A stretch of 64,000 nucleotides of DNA from Cytidiella melzeri (taxonomy: Eukaryota > Basidiomycota > Agaricomycetes > Polyporales > Irpicaceae): NCBI GenBank assembly GCA_022592445.1, contig JABYQR010000099.1:1-64000 (forward strand). The letters are read 5' to 3'. Numbering within the stretch: position 1 is the first letter of the stretch; each line of letters opens with the position of its first letter. Positions 45,009 to 56,474 of the stretch are shown piece after piece. Under the pieces are notes generated by a model. That model had not been told where the DNA came from and ran no database searches. It worked only from the letters and a program-made list of their open reading frames with translations. Position numbers and translations under genes: made by a program.

Positions 45009-46439
45009 ATGGCCGCACGCCGCACCATTGCTGAACGGCTCACCATGTCGCCCACTTCGTCTGAGGAGGGCGGTGACGAGCGTTCGAGCTCCAGGACCGC
45101 GTCCGAAGGACCTCCTACACCGCCAGCTGAGCAGGGCTCACCAGCTGCTTCTCCGAGTCAGGCTACTCAAGCACTTGTTTCAGCTATTGTCGTAGGCTTC
45201 AAGCGTCCTCATAACGATGACGCTGCGGAGGCTTCGGGGCGAATAGCTCGAAAACTCAAGCTAGATAGCAAGGACAGCGAGCTGCTTGCATATGCCTCGA
45301 AGGTAAGTACTCTGATTGGCACTGCTCTGGTATGCAGCATACAACTGAACACATCCCGCGCTCAGATGCCGCTTCAGGAGCAACTTCTTTTCAACATAGG
45401 CCTCTCTCTCAAGACAATGACCAAAGCGAACCAAATTCAGCCGATCGACGCAAAATTTGTCGTTCCTGAAAAGCTGAAGGTATGTCGTACGTGCTTGTAT
45501 TGTGACATCTCATCCACTAACATCTACGCAGCGCAAGATTGACATATATGTGTACAATGCTCTGGTTTGCCCACAAGCAACTGGGTATCTCGAGGAGGGT
45601 AACCGCATTGTTTTGGTACGCTTTTACCTCACTCACATCGGCTGCCTTCATTCATTATCCTTTGTCAGGAAATCCTTGTTTCTCATCCGAGCTGGGGTCT
45701 CACTCCGGAGGTGAAAGACAATCCCGACCACTACCAAGCTGTTTGTACCCGTGTTTCCAATTGCTTCAATGACAAGCGCAGGCATCTCAAAGCTGCGGTG
45801 AGCCCCTGTATGTTGCTGAGATCATCAATCCACTAATGACGCTGTTCATCACTTAGATCAATAAGTCGCTTGGCACCGTCAATCCAGAAAACCCCGAGGG
45901 TCATCGTCTGGGCGCCACCGACATCATCACTCTTGTTACAAACGCTACCAAGGCAAGGGGGAGTGCGAGCATGAAGTCGTATAGTGTCAAGATCACCGTT
46001 CAGATGATCGCGCGCTTTGCGTTCCTTGTAAGTACCGCTTCCTGCCGCGCTTTCGTTCTTAGCTGCAACATTCTTCTTACTTAGCGTCGCGTTTTGCTCG
46101 AGCTGCCCAAGAACGGTGACTATTGGAAGGCCGTCGACAAGGAGCTACTAGGCATCCGTGAACAATTCAACGGCCGTCCAAAGCAAGCTATGTCCTCGTA
46201 AGTCGGCATCTCATTCATTGTGGCTGGATGACTGCCTAACAGACAATTCGGACAGCTTCTTCAAAGGGATCCTCGATGATGACCTCGTGGTATTTGGTAA
46301 CAACAAAACGGCGCATCTCGACGATATTGAGGGCGGTGCCGCGCTGACCAACGCCCAGACTGAGGTCGCAGACGCCATGGCCGGCATTGTCACTGTTGCA
46401 AGTTCGACCAACGAATCGGAAACCACCGATTCCGACTAA
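45009..46439 (+). CDS. Uncharacterised seven-exon protein (362 aa), divergent partner of the split gene
   Basis: Seven exons (45009-45302, 45366-45479, 45532-45615, 45669-45797, 45857-46027, 46085-46197, 46256-46439) join in phase for 362 residues. The N-terminal 65 residues are Ser/Pro/Glu-rich and likely disordered. Ordered blocks follow: IARKLKLDSKDSELLAYASK, RKIDIYVYNALVCPQATGYL, HPSWGLTPEVKDNPDHYQAV, IITLVTNATKARGSASMKSY and RRVLLELPKNGDYWKAVDKE. The C-terminus is acidic. No known domain is recognised. The introns are short (52-63 bp) and regular, so the gene looks intact. The pairing with the split gene across 194 bp could be chance or a conserved two-gene unit. Confidence 0.8.
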
Positions 46440-47155
46440 TATTCCATACACTCCTTCAAGTCGCGGTGTCGCTGTGAGCTACGCTATTAGCTACCTTCTA
46501 ATGTATCTCGGTCTCCCGATGCGCTGCCCCATGCCCATCATGATCACTTCCACATTCATTTCCGTGCTGTATATATTATCCTTACCTAGTTTGTCTTTAA
46601 TGCCATGGCCTTGCTATCTTTGCGCAATAGTCCCTCATTGTGAAATCAGATTGGAAACATCATTTCTACCTAATCACTACATGCGAGCAACGGATGAGAT
46701 CTGGATGACCACTTGTACCTGTCCATCATATGCTCAGGCATGGCATTTTCGGATGTCCTGAAACTTGAGGAAAATCACCGCCCGTGACAGACAATCATCA
46801 TGGAATTGGAAGCTGTAGCTTAACAGATGTAACTACCGGTCAAAACAAATGAACATGGCCGATGTCGAACATATGCTTGATGATATCAGTAAGAATTCAT
46901 TTTCCCGATTGACTGTCTACCAGTCGGCCGACACGTGAGAACCTCGGAATTCCGCCCTGGATAACTTCTCATTGGTTCAGGCGGCTGACACCCGCAGATG
47001 AGTTGGCGGTGTAGTGCGTCCTGCACTGCGGGCAAAGGCCGATTTCACATGGCGCAAAATGATTGGGAGAGTTATTTCAATATGTCAATGTTCGAATCTA
47101 TTGAGACTCCGCATTGATCGTGCGCTTGGCGCCAATAGTTACTATATAGAAGACT
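46440..47155. other. Intergenic, nothing recognised
   Basis: About 700 bp between the 362-aa gene and the 5'-truncated end of Gypsy-B. The open frame at 46387-46761 overlaps the upstream stop region and shows no motif. Confidence 0.45.
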
Positions 47156-47535
47156 TACACTTCCGTAAGACAAAGCTTATGCTTCGTGAACAGGAGTTCG
47201 AACCAATGATCACAGCAGCCTGTCAAAGGCTTGAGCCTGTGCTCAAGAAGCTGGATGCCTCCTTCTCGAGTGGTGGGCAATCGTCTAACCACCAGCTCAA
47301 CACTCGTTGGGAGAAAGCCCAGTTGCTGATCGGTCGAGTCTTCATGATCGAACAGTGGTTCAAGGAGCATCACAGGGACAAGATGACGAATAGGGAATGG
47401 AGGATGTTAAAAAAGGACTTAAAGAGTTTAGGCAGGATTAGTTTTGTAGACATACATCGGAGATGGGGTTATATCCTAGAGCTACTAGAAGGGCTGTTCG
47501 ATATGAACGCCTTTGAATATGCGGAAATGGAATAA
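47156..47535 (+). pseudogene. Gypsy-B ORF0 (5'-truncated)
   Basis: The last 126 residues of ORF0 are open: LHFRKTKLMLREQEFEPM, QRLEPVLKKLDASF, EKAQLLIGRVFMIEQWF, NREWRMLKKDLKSLGRISF, then EGLFDMNAFEYAEME. The end aligns with Gypsy-A ORF0 (TTDREWQLLDWG, AIGKVSF, YFEWI). The open frame running upstream to 47014 enters unrelated sequence. It is followed by a 170-bp spacer and then gag. Confidence 0.75.
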
Positions 47536-47705
47536 AATGTAGGGGCTGACAAGCCTCATTTTACTTGGTGGAAAATTCCTGAAAAGGATTTAATGTGTGA
47601 AAACAACTCTGACAAGAGTTCAATGTGTGAATAGTGGTGTTTCTCTTCTTCTTATACTAGAAATAGTATTTCGCTTATCCTTTGCTAACTAAGAAATTAG
47701 AAGCA

Positions 47706-49921
47706 ATGGCCACTCAATCCAATACCGGATCCAGCGCTGCCCCCACTGCTAACCTCACCCATTCTGTTCCTTTTGGCAAGATTACGCCAATTGTTTATAA
47801 CCCTTCTGTCGAGAATTTTGAACAGCACATTTTCCACAACCTAAACACGGCCCAAAGGGCTTTTACTCGTACGGTTGAAGGTGGAGCAACTGCTACCATA
47901 GTCCACAACATGATGAATCAAATGGTGATCATCTGGAACAATCAGTTGTCGTTGCTGGAGGATAACCTCCAGGAATATATCGATAAGGTCGCTCAAGACC
48001 TCTACTCGCAGTCTGCTGCAGATACACAAGTCCAGCGGATGGACACTGATCTGGATATGGTGAAAACCACAATCACCAATGTGGTAAATCAGATCAACCA
48101 GCTTCCCTTGTTGCAAGGACAAGGAGGATCCTCTCGCCAGCCCAAGGTTGGCGAACCCCCGGAGTTCAACGGCACCGATGGCAAGGTCAAGTTCAACGGG
48201 TGGTTGAACAAGATCTCTCTGTTGCTTGTCCACAAGAACGTTGTCACAGACAGGCAACGTATTGCCGTCGCGATGAACCGGCTCTCAGGCGTGGCAGCTC
48301 AATACATGGAGCCGTGGATCGAGAAGCTCACGAAGGGTCAGACGATCGGAACGTGGGAAGAGTTCGAAAATGAGCTCAAGGTGCAGTACAGTCAACTGAC
48401 GCGGAGACAAGGGTTCGACGCGGCAGACAGGGACACGAAGTGGATGACGACGAAGTGGTGGTGGTAGGCGTGAAGCACAATACTCTCACCAGCTATAAAT
48501 CTTATACAGATGTCTAGCCCAGTAAAGACCAAGTTAGTATTTGTGACTACCAGCTATGTAGTACAAGAGGGGGTTGCTTACCTAGCCCAGTAAAGACCAA
48601 GAGGTCGAGATGGGGGGCTAGGAGCGTACATGTAGCAGTATATATAGACTTCAGGGACCTGCGCACCGACCATGTTGAGGGCAGGCTTTGCAAGAAGCCG
48701 TGTGAACGAAGAACAAAAGGACTACCTAAAGTAGAACAATAGCTATTGTCTAGACCTTGCCAAGAACTCTACTCGTGAGAGAATCTATTTAAAAGGAGAC
48801 CAACTATTGTATTCCATTCCCACACCTGTGAGAACATCCTTCCATAAAGAGAACAATAGGGAAAGAACAATAAGGAGCCCATGTGGACGGTATCTATGAC
48901 GTCAAACCCTAGCTATGGGCTGAGCCATGTGCTTGTAGCCATGTGGTCTTACTTAAGCTAAGTCACATGCCAGTGTGACGTAGTAGCAAGTAATGTGACC
49001 GTGTGGAGCGTCTAAGCCACGTGATATGGGCGCTTAATAGACGTGCAAAGGAGTTTATGCAGAGAGAATTGAAACTAGGTTGTAGCCCGGAGTTTTACAG
49101 ATAAAAACAAGAGGTAAATTGCGAAAATTAAGGGCTAGTCAGGCCATCCATGACATCAACGGGACGACAAGGAGGGCGCTTGAAAGGAGCTTAACGCCTT
49201 GTTCAACGATACGGATCTGGCGCACAAGAACTTCGTCAAGTACGCGGAACACTTCCGTACGCTTGGCAGGCTTTCTGGATACGAGGACAACTTGCTCATT
49301 CACAAGCTCAAGCACGTCATCAAGAAGGACATGAGGCTCGTCATGATTGGGAAAGATGAAAATCAAATCCCTACCACATGGCCTCAATTCCTCGACCTCT
49401 TGCTCGACATCCACAAGAAGGTCTATCCGGAGAAAGCGCAGGGCCAGATCTTTGCGAAAGAGAAGGATACGTCCACTCCTATGGAGGTGGACACAGCGGA
49501 TAAGAAGAAGAAGAAGAACGACAAGCGGAACAAGGGCAAAGGCAAGGAGGTAAATTCGACTGAAAAGTCGGAGAGGTTCTGCCACATTCACAAGTTGAAA
49601 GGACATAATACGGATGAGTGCAACCTCAACGGCCTGAAGAAGAAACCCGACGAGAAGAAGAAGGAAGGGAAGAAGGATGGAAAGTCTTTGGCGCCGAAGA
49701 AAATTTGGGCAGCAGATGCCGAGGACTCAGGAACAGACAGCGAGGCCGAAGCCCCTAAGGCTTCGTCGTCAAAAAAACGTAAATACCGCGCGCCTTGAAT
49801 TGGCGGCTCATATTGAGGAGGTTCCAACCGAAGATGATGAACCTTCGACTCCTCACCTGTCCCCTGACAAGGGTAAAGGGAAAAAGCCGACCAAGGGCGA
49901 GGAGTTTTTCCGAAGCATCAT
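47706..49921 (+). pseudogene. gag: Gypsy-B gag, interrupted
   Basis: Starts MATQSNTGSSAAP, with YNPSVENFEQHIFHNLNTAQ and a capsid-like core (EPPEFNGTDGKVKFNGWLNK, MEPWIEKLTKGQTIGTWEEF). At VQYSQ the frame is cut by the solo LTR 48397-49155. Beyond it the frame resumes (RDDKEGA) but meets one TGA near 49178, then KELNALFND, SGYEDNLLIHKLKHVIKKD and a Lys-rich tail with FCHIHKLKGHNTDEC, a CHHC-like motif in place of the usual CCHC knuckle. A frameshift at an A-run near 49770 precedes the last 40 codons (LELAAHIEEV ... GEEFFRSIM). Confidence 0.85.
48397..49155 (-). mobile_element. Solo LTR, family LTR-A, inserted in Gypsy-B gag
   Basis: The 759-bp element runs from TGACGCGG to CATGACA and is flanked by perfect direct repeats TCAAC (48392-48396 and 49156-49160). 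It is the same family as the Gypsy-A LTRs but, like 1665-2405, keeps the extra segment between two copies of the 18-bp word (48516-48533 and 48584-48601). Sense is minus, opposite to the gag it interrupts. Confidence 0.92.
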
Positions 49922-51424
49922 GTGACTCCCTGCGAACATGAACGCTTAGGCCCTGATACCCTCAATCTTTGTACCGTAGATACTGTCAAAAATGTAGCAC
50001 GTTCAAAGAATTCATTTTTTCTACCGGTTACAATTTGGGTTTATGGAAAGAAAGTGCAGGTCGAAGCTCTGGTAGATTCAGGAGCCACAACCATGTTCAT
50101 CAGTAAGTCAGTGGTTGAAAGTAACAATCTGGTAACAAATCAACTGGCATCACCGTTTAACGTCATCAACGTCAACGGTACTCCCAATAAAGATGGTCAA
50201 ATCACTCACTCAGTACGTGCATACCTAGAAATAGGTTTGCACAGAGCAAGACAACACATGCTCGTTACTGATCTCGGTAGTAAACAAATGATTATCGGGA
50301 TGACCTTCTTACGCCGCCACAATCCGGAGATAGATTGGGCAAATGGCGAGTGGAGATTTACCAGATGTCCTGAACTCTGTGCCCCAAGAGCTCGTAAAAA
50401 CATCACTGTAACTCAAGAAGAGATCGATGAGCTTGAGTTACCTAAGGGACGTTTGGTGTCAGACAACCTGGACGGAATAGGAAGTGTCGACCCGGACAAC
50501 CCTCACATCCACTGGATTGACTTAGACAATCCAGAAGACCAAGAAATAGCAGAAATAATCACTGAACTTTCTGGAAAGGAAGATGAGGGCTTTGAAGACG
50601 GCTTTGACGAACAAGAATCCGTCAATTGGAAACCATTAGTACCAAAATATGTGTGGGAATTTGGTGACGTCTTTTCAAAGAAAAAATCAGAGTGCATGCC
50701 GTTACGCAAACCGTACGATCACGCGATCAAATTTGAGGAAGGTGCCTCCCTTCCCAAAGCGGCTATACTATACCCGCTGTCTCCAATGAAAAAGAATTCT
50801 CTAGATCAATGGATTGAAGAGGAACTCCGAAAAGGTTATATCCGCAAATTGAAAAGTCCAATTGCAGCACCTGTGTTCTTCGTCAAGAAGAAAGATGGCT
50901 CGTTGCACCTTGTGCAAGACTACCAAAAACTGAACAACATCACGGTGAAAAACCGGTACCCCATACCTCGCATCAACAATTTAATCAATTCGTTAAGCAA
51001 GGCTAAGGTCTTCTCAAAGATTGATCTTAGGGATACAATAACGTTTGCATCCGAAAGGGTGACAAATGGAAGACAGCGTTCATCACACACCGTGGCCTTT
51101 TCGAAGCCAAGGTGATGTATTTCGGTTTCAGCAACGCACCTGCAACGTTCCAAGCCATGATGAATGAAATTCTGAGTGATTTGATCTTAGAAGGACATGT
51201 CATGGTGTATCTCGACGACATCCTCATCTTCCCTGAAGACAAGAAGGAAAACCGTTGCATCACACAGGAAGTGCTCAAGTGTCTACGCAAGAACGATCTA
51301 TTTGCCAAACCGGAAAAATGCTTTTTTGAAAAAGATTGCATTGAGTACCTAGGCATGATCATTTCTCACGGACACATCGAGATGGATCCAGCCAAACTCA
51401 CTGGAGTTACGATTCCTGAAGAAT
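49922..51424 (+). pseudogene. pol: Gypsy-B pol: protease and partial reverse transcriptase
   Basis: Starts [12 protein letters not shown]. The protease motif is [13 protein letters not shown] (about residue 55), followed by [17 protein letters not shown]. The reverse transcriptase begins about residue 290 ([40 protein letters not shown]). After KIDLR a deletion of about 4 bases (near 51029) shifts the frame. In the new frame come [17 protein letters not shown] and the catalytic [16 protein letters not shown]. The sequence stops at EMDPAKLTGVT, where the R repeat starts. The C-terminal half of pol is missing. Confidence 0.88.
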
Positions 51425-52560
51425 GAAGAAGAATCGTTCCAGTTCGCGCCAGCGCATTGATGCTTTTTCAGATGTGACCTTTTTGTCCCCCAAACTGTGG
51501 GAATTCGATGGGGTAATACATGTGGTAATAAATTTAGTAACAGTGTGGTGTAATGATTTGATGGTGTTTCATTTGCTTTGTTATTCACTCTACAAATGCG
51601 TGTGATGAGCTGAATCTCTCATCAAAAATCTGTTTTTGTATTCTGTATTGAACACATGTACATGAATAGACACAAATTTTACATCATCAGATAGTCCTGC
51701 CCCTTATTACGATCCGATCCGATCACGTGATCGGAACCGGACATCCGACATCCTTATCCTCGCACAGCCACATCCTCAACTCGTCACACGGTCCAACACC
51801 GATGTTTCTCCGATTTACCTTGTGCTCGCTATCACCGGTTTCATCAGTTGTAGATATCCCTTTGTACTTTTTCTCCGTATTTCCTCCGACTCCAATTATT
51901 CGCCTGATCTATTCCTCTCTTGTCTCGGACCATACACGCATGCCTTATTGGACTTACAACTTCTAGTACTATATAACCAGACTCAATTGTACAGTAGAAG
52001 TTAAGTTCAAATATCGAATAAGATCCCCATCCTATTCCTACCTCTTCATTCGACATCACTTGCTGAAGTCGTCTTACTCGTCGTTGCCCGACTTCTGTTC
52101 TGAAACTCTTCCTCCGACTTTGTCTTCGCCGACCCCGAGTCTCCGAGGCCGAACCCTTGATCTTGCTAAGTCCAAATCCGAGTCACCGAGGATTCACGAG
52201 AGGCGCAACTTACTTAGTTGAAGCCGATTGACTCTTACAGCTCCCCCTGTCGCCTACTCCGATCGCCGACCCGATTAGCAGCATCGGACTTTGCGACAAC
52301 GCCGATCCCGTATCAGTTCTTAACACCCCTCAGCAACACACAGACATAAAAATCTTCTTGGATGAACCCAACGTTGGGGATATACAGTCAATATACTGAT
52401 AAAAGTTGCTCAGACTCCGTTTGGAACCCCGCTGATCTTTTTCTTGCAGGTAATCACATGATTTTTGGCTATTCAGTTTGTACCAATCACATAGTTTGCA
52501 AGCGACTGCCGCCGCATTGGGCCAATTTCCCCTCTCACTGATGGCAAAAATCTGTAATGG
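51412..52560 (+). repeat. Dispersed repeat R, copy 4, with nested LTR
   Basis: Positions 51412-51704 and 52331-52560 together match 549-1050 directly. The first part runs to ATAGTCCTGCCCC and the second resumes at CAGCAACACACAGACAT. Its left edge is fused to the broken reverse transcriptase of Gypsy-B. Confidence 0.75.
51705..52325 (+). mobile_element. Solo LTR, family LTR-E, inserted in repeat R
   Basis: The 621-bp element starts TATTACGATCCGATCC and ends TCTTAACA, flanked by CCCCT on both sides (51700-51704 and 52326-52330). The R copy at 549-1050 gives the empty site (TCCTGCCCTTTGGCAACAC). A TATA box TATATAA lies at 51970-51976, so sense is probably plus. The start TA in place of TG fits one G-to-A change, because the last bases are the near-inverse of TGTTACGA. 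No other copy of this family is in the window. Confidence 0.82.
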
Positions 52561-53257
52561 TCAGTATATACTTTTGACATGCACCACTCGGATTATCTGT
52601 ATATTAAGTTCTTTACCTGAGACGTTGTCATCAGGCTGCAATTAGCTGTCCTCATATTCGCACTCCCTTCGTTCACGAGCACGTGAGCACCCTGTGTACC
52701 CAGACCTTGCTTGTACCCACTGTGTCTCAAAAGTCAGGATGACAAAATCAGGGGGTTGGTGATGTTTTTATTTTATTTTCAGTATTGTTATTTGTCGGCG
52801 AAGCCAGGTAGGGTACATGCCGAGGTACTATGCACACAGTAGAGTATGCACAACGGGGAGATTGAAAGTCAAAACGCGCAATACGCACAGCAAAAGTACA
52901 CAACTTAGTAAATTATGAGGGTTAGCGATGAATCCACTTCCTCGGTGGTCAGTGCAAGAAGCCTTCGGACACTTTGTAAAGCAGTCACATTGACCGTGCG
53001 ACTCATTACGAAGTGTCTGAGAGTGGCGTTGCCACAAGCAAAGACAAGAGCACTGAGGAAAACGCACTTTATGGTGGGACTCAATGTTATGCAACGCGGG
53101 GAGGAGACACGTCCAAGTTCTTGTCTAATATGCCGGCATTGTGAACCCATTTGCTGTCCTGCATTGTATCCCTGTTGGCAGTAGAGTCCTCCGCATTGTG
53201 ATGAGCTCCTTGGGCCAGCACGAACATGTTCCAACCCAATTGTCATTTGCGGACTCA
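52561..53257. other. No supportable gene
   Basis: About 700 bp with only short overlapping frames (52828-53246). A T-rich tract lies near 52765-52790. Confidence 0.45.
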
Positions 53258-53802
53258 GACAATGCAGGATCGTGTCAAGCTGTTCGCCACCGTCACCCGT
53301 AGTTGGTATGCCTCACTTGGGAATTCTTCCGTCGTCAGTTCGCCTTCCTTCCAACCGCGGCGCTTCCAGGAGATGCAAGCAGAAATCCACTTACTGTGAG
53401 GCTCTGGCTCAGCTTTTCTAGCAGTCAACCCGTCTGGTTCAAACATGAATTGTATGACTTTAGGGGCACAATTTAGAGTCCTGCTCATGTCTGAGGTGTG
53501 TCAAACCCGCGAGCATGTTGATCACTGACTTACCAGACGTATCGGGAGCCTATAGCGACCCCTTTGTCCCTGTCCTCATCTCGACGTGCCCCACTTTCTT
53601 CAACCTCCTCTGACTCTTTGTTTTCCTCCTCACCATCCCCGTCAATCTTGTTTTGCTCGACTTCCTCCTCAACTCGTTGCATTTCCGGAAATGGATCCAT
53701 CGCAATGTCAGCGAGGGCGACTAGTAGATAGGTAGTGCTGCAAAGAGCAGCTAAGCGCAGTAAGTCAGGTATATCCTCATGCGCCACAAAGTGTAACACC
53801 AC
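53258..53802 (-). CDS. Weak two-exon gene, uncharacterised
   Basis: The minus-strand exon 1 (53802 to about 53536) reads DIPDLLRLAALCSTTYLLVA, which resembles the start of an F-box or related helical repeat, then an acidic stretch with EEVEQNKIDGDGEEEN. A GTAAGT donor follows SRYV. Exon 2 (about 53480-53258) contains KVIQFMFEPDGLTARKAEPE and SKWISACISWKRRGW. With acceptor AG just before CAGGACTC the phases fit. No start with good context and no relative is recognised; it may be a fragment. Confidence 0.3.
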
Positions 53803-55328
53803 ACATCAGCCTCTCCTATTATTGAGAAATAGGCGCTGAATAGGCTGCATATTCTTCGCATATTCATCAAATATGCACGAGAAATATATAAAGATTATGT
53901 GAAAATAAAGACCGGATATTAGTGGCCTATAAGTCATGTATTCTTCAAGCGGAACAAGAGGTGGCCGCCATATATATTAATATTGCAGTTCTCGCGCTTC
54001 CATATGCATTCCGCTCGGGATTCTCGATATCGCGCGTATGACAATCAGATCTATAGTACACCATTGTGCAGTGTTTATGATCTTGATGGGACAGTTTGAT
54101 CCTTGTCATAAGTATGCCAGGCAGACCGTTGTAGTGAAGGTCCACCAAACATAACCACGTAGGCAGGATGTCGTCGTTGTACGGTCCTTGAAGCCAATCA
54201 TAGACATAATGGCAGACCCTATCGTCCAGATAACAAGGCCTTGCGCACTGTCCATACATAATCCAGCAACCGAAGCCTGTACCTAGTCAGACTATTATGA
54301 CTGATGCAGGCTGCAAGCAACCTTGTGTACATCTTGAATGACTCTGTCTTCCGCTGCTCAAGAGGCTGCGCTGACTACGCAAACAGTTTTGCTACAATGA
54401 GTCCATCAGACCATGTGAGAACAGTGCGTCGCGGGTCCGGTATCAAAGCGTACCAAGCATCTATGGAAAGCACTGTATGTTTGGAACGAAGACGACGCGC
54501 TATAATTGACTGTTCCGCGCAGATGCGGTCACATTCCATGCAATTGAGCACGACAATGTGCAGCCTAACTGGAGTGGGAGAAGAGGTGTATCCACTAACG
54601 AAACATCATCAGAACACTCACTTCACGTATATGGACGATGGAGACCAACCCAAACTCGGTATTATCTGATCAAAATTGTCAAGTGAATATGGAAACCTAC
54701 GCTGGTTTCACACTGAGGGTTAATATTGAGTCCATGGCGTGTTGCGCGAATCATCACGAAAGGAGGGATACTCTGCGTTCAGCGATGTCAATGTACACAG
54801 ACACCACCGACATTGACATATAAACATAGCGCCTGCCACAAGTGCAGCATAAGTGTTCGACACCACAAAAACATTGACATGAGTAATACATACCTTGAGA
54901 GCACGAGTGTGTTAACGGCATTGCCCTCACCTGATAAGCCTAGAGCACCAAGGCTAGAAGCTCTAGCTTGGCTCTAGTCACGACAGTCGGGCCAAGAAGC
55001 ATATCTGCACAAGTACTGCCGTACAGAACACTTACTATGTCATGAGTTAGCCACAAAGCAGCAATGATGCGGTAGAGTGCCTCAGTCGCCGTAACTCCCA
55101 TGACATAGAGAATGACAAGACTTGATTGCAAGGGAGTTTCTGGGGGCTATTCGATGGAAACACAGTACTAATGAGAGCACTATTGAAAACGGCCGTCATT
55201 AACCTTTACAAAATTAGACGGATACTCAAAGCAACGCACCCATTGACTAGCCAGCATCCGGGCCTGTTTGAATGCGCATACAGCGGCACAATTTACTTTT
55301 TGAGGCCGCCTCATGTTGTTTCTCAAGG
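53803..55328. other. 1.5-kb stretch without a clear gene
   Basis: The minus-strand frame 53945-54259 (CHYVYDWLQGPYNDD, LCLVDLHYNGLPGIL) looks weakly protein-like and could be a decayed exon. Nothing else is supportable. Confidence 0.4.
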
Positions 55329-56024
55329 TCAGCCTAGGGTACACAAGAACGTGAGCAGCGAGTCAAGTAATAAAGAGACAATGTTCTCACAAGCTCCTGC
55401 CTCTTTGCCTCGATCTACTGTATGCTTAGCCAAGTTGCGTACAATGCATACATGCTTGCATGACGGAGAGTGTATAGCAGCTAGCCCTTCCAGCATATCC
55501 GAAGCAGGTTCCAAGGACGCTTGAGAGACCGAATGCGCGACAGATTTGGTTCGAGAAGAATCCGGTGTCAAAGGCGGTGTATCAGAGTCTGACTGGCTAG
55601 AGCTAGCACTCTCCGAAGAGCGGACTGATGTTAGGATTTGGCTCATGGTACTCGACAAGGAGGCTTCAGGTGCAGTAGGTTTACTAGTCAGAGAGCCAGC
55701 GCGAGAACGAAGTCGACTTGGCGAGAGATCCTTCATAACGCGCCTTGCATCATCAAAGAACGCGAGTCAATGGCTGTTTGAGGGCGTGACACGGTTTGTC
55801 GTTTCTTGCTGCAAATCTTGCCCCACAATGCTAGCGTCTTTAAGTTGGATGGGATCCTGAGGGACAAACATAGAGCTGATAGAGGATTTCGCCAAGGTTG
55901 TACGTATACATTCAAGGAGGTTGACATAGGTCGAGTCTTCCTGTAAATCTTGCGTGTCTTCCTGTAAATTCGCCGCTGTCGTAGCTGTCGTAGAAACGCG
56001 AGCGAAACACCTCAAGGGACCCAT
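55329..56024 (-). pseudogene. Broken Ser-rich gene fragment
   Basis: The minus-strand frame runs from MGPLRCFARVS (56024) through YVNLLECIRTTLAKSSISSM, meets one TGA at about 55771, then continues in the same frame with LAFFDDARRVMKDLS and a Ser/Thr-rich tail (SSSQSDSDTPPLTPDSS). The stop fits a single change from TGG or CGA. No known domain is recognised and no further exons could be linked. Confidence 0.45.
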
Positions 56025-56383
56025 TTCTTGTCAACGGTCTAGGGTTGCCAATGTGGGCAGAAAGGAGGACAATACGGCGTGAGCGACGCGTCTTTTGAGG
56101 AAAGACACGATGAGAGTAGGAGACAACTGTTACTGGCGTCTCTCAAGTGGTGTTTGTGGCGAATTCGACGCCCGGGTCAAACATGACGACAATGGCGTCC
56201 GTCCACCACTGACTCGGAGTACTGAAATACTGTGGCTTAAGAAGGCAAACCCAACAAATGCGTATATTAGCATAGCAATGTAATTTTGTGATTTAAAGTA
56301 TGTCCAATGGTGGGCTGTATGCTACAACAAATAGATGACAGGTGAGAATATGTGTGGAACATGTGTGAATTATAACTCGGTGC

Positions 56384-56471
56384 TGACAGGCCAGAGCTTA
56401 CGTCCTCTTTCGATAATGACGCGCAAAAACGCGCGTCTTGTTCAAAAGAGGACGTAAGCTCTTTCCTGTCA
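56384..56471. repeat. 88-bp hairpin (nested inverted repeats)
   Basis: Arms 56384-56410 and 56445-56471 are 27 bp long with only two mismatched positions (CC facing TT): TGACAGG, two bases, AGAGCTTACGTCCTCTTT. The loop holds a second small stem, GACGCG (56418-56423) and CGCGTC (56432-56437), around an A-run. It lies directly before the start of homology to HMG-CoA reductase. Confidence 0.85.
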
Positions 56472-56474
56472 TAG

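Larger units (their letters stand above)
47156..51412 (+). mobile_element. Gypsy-B: truncated Ty3/gypsy element, sense plus
   Basis: The order is ORF0 (C-terminal part), gag with an inserted solo LTR, protease and reverse transcriptase, then an abrupt end. Homology to Gypsy-C starts at LHFRKTK (47156), so the 5' LTR and ORF0 N-terminus are missing. At 51412 the reverse transcriptase ends in mid-domain against repeat R; RNase H, integrase and the 3' LTR are absent. The gag N-terminus and ORF0 differ strongly from Gypsy-A, so this is a separate lineage. Confidence 0.85.
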
